A stretch of 64,000 nucleotides of DNA from Eledone cirrhosa (Eukaryota; Mollusca; Cephalopoda; Octopoda; Eledonidae). Both the position numbers and the translations under genes were made by a program. The number at the start of each line of letters is the position of its first letter. The first letter of the stretch is position 1. Shown here piece by piece: positions 54,007 through 64,000 of the stretch. The DNA lies in contig OZ024744.1 of the NCBI GenBank assembly GCA_964016885.1, positions 117,164,212 to 117,228,211 of the forward strand. Direction: 5' to 3'. The notes under the pieces were generated by a model. That model searched no databases. It saw nothing but the letters and a program-made list of their open reading frames with translations, and had not been told where the DNA came from.

Positions 54007-57000
54007 AAGTATGTACACGTACATACATATATGTATACCGACGTACAGTAGTATGTATATATATATATACATACATGCACACATATATATATGCACGTAT
54101 GGATTCACCGAACATTTATTATAATGCTCGGTGTGTTTGTAAACAAACATCCCGTATTAAGCCGTAGTGTCTAGCAACCACCGTTGCTCGTTTGTTCAAC
54201 ACTGACAAAGGAACGCTGTACTAGTTTCAAGCTTGTTAGCTATCGTCAGCAACGTATACCTTCCTGCCAGATTGTTGAACGTATATACTTACCTTATGCA
54301 TATTAACGGCTGAGTAGCCCAATATGCATATCGAGTGGGTTAATCGGCCGGGTGCACCGAAAACGATAAACGGAAAAAATGAAACGATATTTCATTTCCC
54401 ACTCTTAGTACGGCTGTTACTTAAATATAAGTATGTACACGTACATACATATATGTATACCGACGTACAGTAGTATGTATATATATATATACATACATGC
54501 ACACATATATATATGCACGTATGGATTCACCGAACATTTATTATAATGCTCGGTGTGTTTGTAAACAAACATCCCGTATTAAGCCGTAGTGTCTAGCAAC
54601 CACCGTTGCTCGTTTGTTCAACACTGACAAAGGAACGCTGTACTAGTTTCAAGCTTGTTAGCTATCGTCAGCAACGTATACCTTCCTGCCAGATTGTTGA
54701 ACGTATATACTTACCTTATGCATATTAACGGCTGAGTAGCCCAATATGCATATCGAGTGGGTTAATCGGCCGGGTGCACCGAAAACGATAAACGGAAAAA
54801 ATGAAACGATATTTCATTTCCCACTCTTAGTACGGCTGTTACTTAAATATAAGTATGTACACGTACATACATATATGTATACCGACGTACAGTAGTATGT
54901 ATATATATATATACATACATGCACACATATATATATGCACGTATGGATTCACCGAACATTTATTATAATGCTCGGTGTGTTTGTAAACAAACATCCCGTA
55001 TTAAGCCGTAGTGTCTAGCAACCACCGTTGCTCGTTTGTTCAACACTGACAAAGGAACGCTGTACTAGTTTCAAGCTTGTTAGCTATCGTCAGCAACGTA
55101 TACCTTCCTGCCAGATTGTTGAACGTATATACTTACCTTATGCATATTAACGGCTGAGTAGCCCAATATGCATATCGAGTGGGTTAATCGGCCGGGTGCA
55201 CCGAAAACGATAAACGGAAAAAATGAAACGATATTTCATTTCCCACTCTTAGTACGGCTGTTACTTAAATATAAGTATGTACACGTACATACATATATGT
55301 ATACCGACGTACAGTAGTATGTATATATATATATACATACATGCACACATATATATATGCACGTATGGATTCACCGAACATTTATTATAATGCTCGGTGT
55401 GTTTGTAAACAAACATCCCGTATTAAGCCGTAGTGTCTAGCAACCACCGTTGCTCGTTTGTTCAACACTGACAAAGGAACGCTGTACTAGTTTCAAGCTT
55501 GTTAGCTATCGTCAGCAACGTATACCTTCCTGCCAGATTGTTGAACGTATATACTTACCTTATGCATATTAACGGCTGAGTAGCCCAATATGCATATCGA
55601 GTGGGTTAATCGGCCGGGTGCACCGAAAACGATAAACGGAAAAAATGAAACGATATTTCATTTCCCACTCTTAGTACGGCTGTTACTTAAATATAAGTAT
55701 GTACACGTACATACATATATGTATACCGACGTACAGTAGTATGTATATATATATATACATACATGCACACATATATATATGCACGTATGGATTCACCGAA
55801 CATTTATTATAATGCTCGGTGTGTTTGTAAACAAACATCCCGTATTAAGCCGTAGTGTCTAGCAACCACCGTTGCTCGTTTGTTCAACACTGACAAAGGA
55901 ACGCTGTACTAGTTTCAAGCTTGTTAGCTATCGTCAGCAACGTATACCTTCCTGCCAGATTGTTGAACGTATATACTTACCTTATGCATATTAACGGCTG
56001 AGTAGCCCAATATGCATATCGAGTGGGTTAATCGGCCGGGTGCACCGAAAACGATAAACGGAAAAAATGAAACGATATTTCATTTCCCACTCTTAGTACG
56101 GCTGTTACTTAAATATAAGTATGTACACGTACATACATATATGTATACCGACGTACAGTAGTATGTATATATATATATACATACATGCACACATATATAT
56201 ATGCACGTATGGATTCACCGAACATTTATTATAATGCTCGGTGTGTTTGTAAACAAACATCCCGTATTAAGCCGTAGTGTCTAGCAACCACCGTTGCTCG
56301 TTTGTTCAACACTGACAAAGGAACGCTGTACTAGTTTCAAGCTTGTTAGCTATCGTCAGCAACGTATACCTTCCTGCCAGATTGTTGAACGTATATACTT
56401 ACCTTATGCATATTAACGGCTGAGTAGCCCAATATGCATATCGAGTGGGTTAATCGGCCGGGTGCACCGAAAACGATAAACGGAAAAAATGAAACGATAT
56501 TTCATTTCCCACTCTTAGTACGGCTGTTACTTAAATATAAGTATGTACACGTACATACATATATGTATACCGACGTACAGTAGTATGTATATATATATAT
56601 ACATACATGCACACATATATATATGCACGTATGGATTCACCGAACATTTATTATAATGCTCGGTGTGTTTGTAAACAAACATCCCGTATTAAGCCGTAGT
56701 GTCTAGCAACCACCGTTGCTCGTTTGTTCAACACTGACAAAGGAACGCTGTACTAGTTTCAAGCTTGTTAGCTATCGTCAGCAACGTATACCTTCCTGCC
56801 AGATTGTTGAACGTATATACTTACCTTATGCATATTAACGGCTGAGTAGCCCAATATGCATATCGAGTGGGTTAATCGGCCGGGTGCACCGAAAACGATA
56901 AACGGAAAAAATGAAACGATATTTCATTTCCCACTCTTAGTACGGCTGTTACTTAAATATAAGTATGTACACGTACATACATATATGTATACCGACGTAC

Positions 57001-59594
57001 AGTAGTATGTATATATATATATACATACATGCACACATATATATATGCACGTATGGATTCACCGAACATTTATTATAATGCTCGGTGTGTTTGTAAACAA
57101 ACATCCCGTATTAAGCCGTAGTGTCTAGCAACCACCGTTGCTCGTTTGTTCAACACTGACAAAGGAACGCTGTACTAGTTTCAAGCTTGTTAGCTATCGT
57201 CAGCAACGTATACCTTCCTGCCAGATTGTTGAACGTATATACTTACCTTATGCATATTAACGGCTGAGTAGCCCAATATGCATATCGAGTGGGTTAATCG
57301 GCCGGGTGCACCGAAAACGATAAACGGAAAAAATGAAACGATATTTCATTTCCCACTCTTAGTACGGCTGTTACTTAAATATAAGTATGTACACGTACAT
57401 ACATATATGTATACCGACGTACAGTAGTATGTATATATATATATACATACATGCACACATATATATATGCACGTATGGATTCACCGAACATTTATTATAA
57501 TGCTCGGTGTGTTTGTAAACAAACATCCCGTATTAAGCCGTAGTGTCTAGCAACCACCGTTGCTCGTTTGTTCAACACTGACAAAGGAACGCTGTACTAG
57601 TTTCAAGCTTGTTAGCTATCGTCAGCAACGTATACCTTCCTGCCAGATTGTTGAACGTATATACTTACCTTATGCATATTAACGGCTGAGTAGCCCAATA
57701 TGCATATCGAGTGGGTTAATCGGCCGGGTGCACCGAAAACGATAAACGGAAAAAATGAAACGATATTTCATTTCCCACTCTTAGTACGGCTGTTACTTAA
57801 ATATAAGTATGTACACGTACATACATATATGTATACCGACGTACAGTAGTATGTATATATATATATACATACATGCACACATATATATATGCACGTATGG
57901 ATTCACCGAACATTTATTATAATGCTCGGTGTGTTTGTAAACAAACATCCCGTATTAAGCCGTAGTGTCTAGCAACCACCGTTGCTCGTTTGTTCAACAC
58001 TGACAAAGGAACGCTGTACTAGTTTCAAGCTTGTTAGCTATCGTCAGCAACGTATACCTTCCTGCCAGATTGTTGAACGTATATACTTACCTTATGCATA
58101 TTAACGGCTGAGTAGCCCAATATGCATATCGAGTGGGTTAATCGGCCGGGTGCACCGAAAACGATAAACGGAAAAAATGAAACGATATTTCATTTCCCAC
58201 TCTTAGTACGGCTGTTACTTAAATATAAGTATGTACACGTACATACATATATGTATACCGACGTACAGTAGTATGTATATATATATATACATACATGCAC
58301 ACATATATATATGCACGTATGGATTCACCGAACATTTATTATAATGCTCGGTGTGTTTGTAAACAAACATCCCGTATTAAGCCGTAGTGTCTAGCAACCA
58401 CCGTTGCTCGTTTGTTCAACAATCTGGCAGGAAGGTATACGTTGCTGACGATAGCTAACAAGCTTGAAACTAGTACAGCGTTCCTTTGTCAGTGTTGAAC
58501 AAACGAGCAACGGTGGTTGCTAGACACTACGGCTTAATACGGGATGTTTGTTTACAAACACACCGAGCATTATAATAAATGTTCGGTGAATCCATACGTG
58601 CATATATATATGTGTGCATGTATGTATATATATATATACATACTACTGTACGTCGGTATACATATATGTATGTACGTGTACATACTTATATTTAAGTAAC
58701 AGCCGTACTAAGAGTGGGAAATGAAATATCGTTTCATTTTTTCCGTTTATCGTTTTCGGTGCACCCGGCCGATTAACCCACTCGATATGCATATTGGGCT
58801 ACTCAGCCGTTAATATGCATAAGGTAAGTATATACGTTCAACAATCTGGCAGGAAGGTATACGTTGCTGACGATAGCTAACAAGCTTGAAACTAGTACAG
58901 CGTTCCTTTGTCAGTGTTGAACAAACGAGCAACGGTGGTTGCTAGACACTACGGCTTAATACGGGATGTTTGTTTACAAACACACCGAGCATTATAATAA
59001 ATGTTCGGTGAATCCATACGTGCATATATATATGTGTGCATGTATGTATATATATATATACATACTACTGTACGTCGGTATACATATATGTATGTACGTG
59101 TACATACTTATATTTAAGTAACAGCCGTACTAAGAGTGGGAAATGAAATATCGTTTCATTTTTTCCGTTTATCGTTTTCGGTGCACCCGGCCGATTAACC
59201 CACTCGATATGCATATTGGGCTACTCAGCCGTTAATATGCATAAGGTAAGTATATACGTTCAACAATCTGGCAGGAAGGTATACGTTGCTGACGATAGCT
59301 AACAAGCTTGAAACTAGTACAGCGTTCCTTTGTCAGTGTTGAACAAACGAGCAACGGTGGTTGCTAGACACTACGGCTTAATACGGGATGTTTGTTTACA
59401 AACACACCGAGCATTATAATAAATGTTCGGTGAATCCATACGTGCATATATATATGTGTGCATGTATGTATATATATATATACATACTACTGTACGTCGG
59501 TATACATATATGTATGTACGTGTACATACTTATATTTAAGTAACAGCCGTACTAAGAGTGGGAAATGAAATATCGTTTCATTTTTTCCGTTTAT
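54005..59594. repeat. 422-bp satellite array with an internal inversion
   Basis: Direct units recur every 422 bases: the word 'aagtatgtacacgtacatac' reappears at 54007, 54429, 54851 and so on, about 10.5 copies up to 58421. The array then flips and continues as about 2.8 inverted units to 59594, still with a 422-base period. I saw no differences between units. Each unit has TA-rich palindromes, a region with 'cggccgggtgcaccgaaaac', and a composite hairpin (TATGCATATT ... AATATGCATA enclosing GGCT/AGCC). No open frame of note. The array ends in (TA)n on both sides. Confidence 0.95.
58414..58421. other. Inversion junction in the satellite
   Basis: The direct unit reads 'tttgttcaacactgac' and the inverted unit reads 'atacgttcaacaatctgg'. 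The junction is 'tttgttcaacaatctgg', so both sides share the 8-base word GTTCAACA, a microhomology at the breakpoint. Confidence 0.85.
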
Positions 59595-59735
59595 ATATAT
59601 ATGGTTTTATAAATATAGTTTCCATTTGTTAATATCGTATATTTACTCCAAATACTTGTTGAGTGCTTTATATCAGTTATAAAAATATAAAAATATTTGC
59701 TTGTTGTATCCCAACAATTTAAATAGAACTTTTGC

Positions 59736-59808
<73 letters not shown>

Positions 59809-59835
59809 TTAGCTAGAAAGTGAACAACACAACAT
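59595..59835. repeat. AT-rich spacer and (TA)n
   Basis: TA repeat at 59743-59803 leading into the hammerhead-bearing repeat. No gene. Confidence 0.7.
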
Positions 59836-59917
59836 ATAACTACTCCATTACCAAAGGTTTCTGGATCCTAGACAATATTAATATAAGTCTGGATCCTTCA
59901 TCAGACAGAGATGTTAT
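59836..59917 (-). ncRNA. Hammerhead ribozyme motif, type I
   Basis: Minus strand: stem I consists of ATAAC/GTTAT, a 2x2 internal loop, then six pairs (CTCTGT side with ATGGAG side, two G-T). Core CTGATGA (complement of 59898-59904), stem II with GGATCC pairing to GGATCC plus AGAC/GTCT and one bulged A, GAA (complement of 59859-59861), stem III ACC/GGT with a 3-nt loop, and A at the cleavage position (complement of 59849). All invariant core residues are present. The internal loop in stem I could allow the tertiary contact seen in natural hammerheads. The closing pair of stem II is A-A, a weakness. Confidence 0.7.
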
Positions 59918-60017
59918 AGATAAAAGATATGAAATGAAATTTAAAATCTGTTAAAATTTGTGGTGAATTCATTAGTTTGTCACTGGAGCCATAATAATAA
60001 GTGGATTATCGGATTGA

Positions 60018-60062
60018 TAAAATAATGTACTAGTCATGTACTGGGGTCAATATAATCGCCTT
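60018..60062 (+). mobile_element. SINE fragment, second family
   Basis: 'gataaaataatgtactagtc' and 'tactggggtcaatataatcg' resemble the body of the 28-kb SINE family. Only 45 bases are recognisable. Confidence 0.5.
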
Positions 60063-60278
60063 TCTCTCCCCTCCCCCTAAACACCTCCAACTCCCTCTCT
60101 TCCCCTCCCCTCTCTCTCTCTCTCAGAAATGTTCTTCAGTTGTGTTGATGACAAGCCCCTCCCCTGTTGGTGATAGATGCACCCAGTACACTCTGCAACC
60201 TTAGACAACCTGCCAGACAAAGAATTGGATTAAGAGGATTGTAACAGTTCCAAGAGAGAGCGTGAACTAGAGTAACTA
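60063..60278. other. Spacer with a C/CT-rich tract
   Basis: CT-rich simple sequence at about 60063-60124, then unassigned sequence. No gene seen. Confidence 0.4.
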
Positions 60279-63200
60279 GACCCCTGTGACAGCTCAATAG
60301 CAGTGGTACTCTTGCCACATACATTGGTAAGATGGTCATGATGGTAGACCCCTGTGACAGTTCAATAGCGGTGGTACTCTAGCCACATACATTGGTAAGA
60401 TGGTCATGATGGTAGACCCCTGTGACAGCTCAATAGCAGTGGTACTCTAGCCACATACATTGGTAAGGTGGTCATGATGGTAGACCCCTGTGACAGCTCA
60501 ATAGCGGTGGTACTCTTGCCACATACATTGGTAAGGTGGTCATGATGGTAGACCCCTGTGACAGTTCAATAGCGGAGGTACTCTAGCCACATACATTGGT
60601 AAGGTGGTCATGATGGTAGACCCCTGTGACAGTTCAATAGCAGTGGTACTCTTGCCACATACATTGGTAAGGTGGTCATGATGGTAGACCCCTGTGACAG
60701 CTCAATAGCAGTGGTACTCTTGCCACATACATTGGTAAGATGGTCATGATGGTAGACCCCTGTGACAGTTCAATAGCCGTGGTACTCTTGCCACATACAT
60801 TGGTAAGATGGTCATGATGGTAGACCCCTGTGACAGTTCAATAGCAGTGGTACTCTTGCCACATACATTGGTAAGATGGTCATGATGGTAGACCCCTGTG
60901 ACAGTTCAATAGCAGTGGTACTCTAGCCACATACATTGGTAAGGTGGTCATGATGGTAGACCCCTGTGACAGCTCAATAGCAGTGGTACTCTTGCCACAT
61001 ACATTGGTAAGATGGTCATGATGGTAGACCCCTGTGACAGTTCAATAGCCGTGGTACTCTTGCCACATACATTGGTAAGATGGTCATGATGGTAGACCCC
61101 TGTGACAGCTCAATAGAGGTGGTACTCTTGCCACATACATTGGTAAGATGGTCATGATGGTAGACCCCTGTGACAGTTCAATAGCGGTGGTACTCTAGCC
61201 ACATACATTGGTAAGGTGGTCATGATGGTAGACCCCTGTGACAGCTCAATAGCGGTGGTACTCTTGCCACATACATTGGTAAGATGGTCATGATGGTAGA
61301 CCCCTGTGACAGTTCAATAGCAGTGGTACTCTTGCCACATACATTGGTAAGGTGGTCATGATGGTAGACCCCTGTGACAGTTCAATAGCAGTGGTACTCT
61401 TGCCACATACATTGGTAAGATGGTCATGATGGTAGACCCCTGTGACAGCTCAATAGCGGTGGTACTCTTGCCACATACATTGGTAAGATGGTCATGATGG
61501 TAGACCCCTGTGACAGTTCAATAGCGGTGGTACTCTTGCCACATACATTGGTAAGATGGTCATGATGGTAGACCCCTGTGACAGTTCAATAGCGGTGGTA
61601 CTCTAGCCACATACATTGGTAAGGTGGTCATGATGGTAGACCCCTGTGACAGTTCAATAGCGGTGGTACTCTTGCCACATACATTGGTAAGATGGTCATG
61701 ATGGTAGACCCCTGTGACAGCTCAATAGCAGTGGTACTCTTGCCACATACATTGGTAAGATGGTCATGATGGTAGACCCCTGTGACAGTTCAATAGCCGT
61801 GGTACTCTTGCCACATACATTGGTAAGATGGTCATGATGGTAGACCCCTGTGACAGTTCAATAGAGGTGGTACTCTTGCCACATACATTGGTAAGATGGT
61901 CATGATGGTAGACCCCTGTGACAGTTCAATAGCGGTGGTACTCTTGCCACATACATTGGTAAGATGGTCATGATGGTAGACCCCTGTGACAGTTCAATAG
62001 CAGTGGTACTCTAGCCACATACATTGGTAAGATGGTCATGATGGTAGACCCCTGTGACAGCTCAATAGAGGTGGTACTCTTGCCACATACATTGGTAAGA
62101 TGATCATGATGGTAGACCCCTGTGACAGCTCAATAGAGGTGGTACTCTTGCCACATACATTGGTAAGATGGTCATGATGGTAGACCCCTGTGACAGCTCA
62201 ATAGCAGTGGTACTCTTGCCACATACATTGGTAAGATGGTCATGATGGTAGACCCCTGTGACAGCTCAATAGCAGTGGTACTCTTGCCACATACATTGGT
62301 AAGATGGTCATGATGGTAGACCCCTGTGACAGCTCAATAGCAGTGGTACTCTAGCCACATACATTGGTAAGATGGTCATGATGGTAGACCCCTGTGACAG
62401 CTCAATAGCAGTGGTACTCTTGCCACATACATTGGTAAGATGGTCATGATGGTAGACCCCTGTGACAGCTCAATAGCAGTGGTACTCTTGCCACATACAT
62501 TGGTAAGGTGGTCATGATGGTAGACCCCTGTGACAGCTCAATAGCGGTGGTACTCTTGCCACATACATTGGTAAGATGGTCATGATGGTAGACCCCTGTG
62601 ACAGTTCAATAGCAGTGGTACTCTTGCCACATACATTGGTAAGGTTGTCGTGATGGTAGACCCCTGTGACAGCTCAATAGAGGTGGTACTCTTGCCACAT
62701 ACATTGGTAAGATGGTCATGATGGTAGACCCCTGTGACAGTTCAATAGCAGTGGTACTCTTGCCACATACATTGGTAAGATGGTCATGATGGTAGACCCC
62801 TGTGACAGTTCAATAGCGGTGGTACTCTTGCCACATACATTGGTAAGATGGTCATGATGGTAGACCCCTGTGACAGTTCAATAGCGGTGGTACTCTTGCC
62901 ACATACATTGGTAAGATGGTCATGATGGTAGACCCCTGTGACAGTTCAATAGCGGTGGTACTCTTGCCACATACATTGGTAAGATGGTCATGATGGTAGA
63001 CCCCTGTGACAGCTCAATAGCAGTGGTACTCTTGCCACATACATTGGTAAGGTGGTCATGATGGTAGACCCCTGTGACAGCTCAATAGCGGTGGTACTCT
63101 TGCCACATACATTGGTAAGGTGGTCATGATGGTAGACCCCTGTGACAGCTCAATAGCAGTGGTACTCTTGCCACATACATTGGTAAGGTGGTCATGATGG

Positions 63201-63675
63201 TAGACCCCTGTGACAGCTCAATAGCAGTGGTACTCTTGCCACATACATTGGTAAGATGGTCATGATGGTAGACCCCTGTGACAGCTCAATAGCGGTGGTA
63301 CTCTTGCCACATACATTGGTAAGGTGGTCATGATGGTAGACCCCTGTGACAGCTCAATAGAGGTGGTACTCTTGCCACATACATTGGTAAGATGGTCATG
63401 ATGGTAGACCCCTGTGACAGCTCAATAGCAGTGGTACTCTTGCCACATACATTGTAAGGTGGTCATGATGGTAGACCCCTGTGACAGCTCAATAGCAGTG
63501 GTACTCTTGCCACATACATTGGTAAGATGGTCATGATGGTAGACCCCTGTGACAGCTCAATAGAGGTGGTACTCTTGCCACATACATTGGTAAGGTGGTC
63601 ATGATGGTAGACCCCTGTGACAGCTTAATAGAGGTGGTACTCTTGCCACATACATTGGTAAGATGATCATGATGG
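60279..63675. repeat. Minisatellite, 68-bp unit, about 50 copies
   Basis: Units begin 'gacccctgtgacag' (60279, 60347, 60415 ...) and contain 'gccacatacattggtaag' and 'tggtcatgatggta'. Variable sites: CAGCTC/CAGTTC, AGCAGTGG/AGCGGTGG/AGAGGTGG/AGCCGTGG, CTTGCC/CTAGCC and TAAGATGG/TAAGGTGG. One unit is a base shorter (near 63453). The short reverse frames are artefacts. Confidence 0.95.
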
Positions 63676-64000
63676 TACCATGACAAAAAAATATCCAGTC
63701 CACACTGTAAGGTGGACTATGCTGGTGACACGACAAAAAGCACTCTGTCCATTCCTGTAAGGTGGACGTATGAGTAACATGACAACTGATAGTCCACCCT
63801 GTAAGGTGATCATACGGGTACCTCAACAAAAACCCTGTAATGTGGTTGGCATTAGGAGGGACATCTACTTGTAGAAAACCATCCAAAACTGGATCATATG
63901 AGGTGTGGTCACCTGACATGTCGGGCTTCATAACATGACGACCTATTTTCCTTGGGAAATAGACGTTAAATGACGATGATGGTGATGATGGTTGTGGTGA
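63676..64000 (+). mobile_element. SINE/LINE 3' region next to the 68-bp array
   Basis: Contains repeated 'ccagtccacactgtaaggtgg' style segments, then 'gtggttggcattaggaggg' and an ending 'gacgttaaatgacgatgatg', the layout of the family B-type tail. It continues past the window. Its inner segments resemble part of the 68-bp unit (GTAAGGTGG then ATG..GGT), so the array may have grown from it. Confidence 0.65.

Noticed and set aside
54005..59594. Hammerhead or pol III gene in the 422-bp satellite unit
   Set aside because: No CTGANGA core on either strand (only CTGAGTA appears) and no A-box/B-box pair at a sensible spacing.

Overview
The window looks like intronic or gene-poor DNA of a cephalopod mollusc, most likely an octopus. 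It is AT-rich, packed with (TA)n, (CA)n and (GAT)n tracts, and carries the tRNA-derived SINE types known from octopus: elements ending in a 'gcaagcagggaaaagcggacg' type tail plus (GAT)n, and elements with the 'tttatcgaccc..aaggatgaaaggcaaag' body. The LINEs are of animal type (RTE-like, Tx1/L1-like and CR1/Jockey-like). There is nothing bacterial or viral in its organisation. No complete protein-coding gene is visible. Two short open segments with splice signals and compatible phase (6647-7071 and 32496-32620, both +) look like exons of one host gene, so most of the window may be its introns.

Layout. 0-6 kb: a tRNA-like gene, a DD37D Tc1/mariner relic with both terminal repeats, and a broken RTE-like LINE (family A). 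6.6-12 kb: the first host exon, then minisatellites of 98/99, 16 and 42 bp and a full-length SINE. 12-18 kb: a 325-bp palindrome with a hammerhead ribozyme motif in each arm, LINE fragments, a second hammerhead locus, microsatellites and another palindrome. 18.6-27.8 kb: two Tx1-like LINEs in tandem on the minus strand, the second with a zinc-knuckle ORF1. 28-32 kb: a SINE, a CR1-like LINE and an RTE-like LINE of family B. 32.5 kb: the second exon. 33-40 kb: a 100-bp SINE-derived tandem repeat, a Helitron helicase remnant, a 115-bp array made from LINE A sequence, and a 2-kb unit bounded by inverted repeats. 40-50 kb: LINE A and LINE B copies on the minus strand, separated by TACCATTC-type and CA-rich arrays. 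50-53.5 kb: a fairly intact CR1/Jockey-like RT and foldback elements. 54-59.6 kb: a 422-bp satellite with about 10.5 direct and 2.8 inverted units. 59.8-59.9 kb: a third canonical hammerhead locus. 60.3-63.7 kb: about 50 copies of a 68-bp minisatellite, followed by a retroelement tail.

How the parts work together. The SINEs share their 3' tails with the RTE-like LINEs, so those LINEs probably mobilised them. Several minisatellites were seeded by pieces of the same retroelements. The most interesting signal is a set of hammerhead self-cleaving ribozyme motifs (12.16-12.40, 16.41-16.48 and 59.84-59.92 kb, plus a weaker one at 52.20-52.26 kb). They have intact cores, and their helices keep pairing while the sequence changes. 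All coding calls on mobile elements are pseudogenes or fragments. All family assignments come from motifs read by eye.
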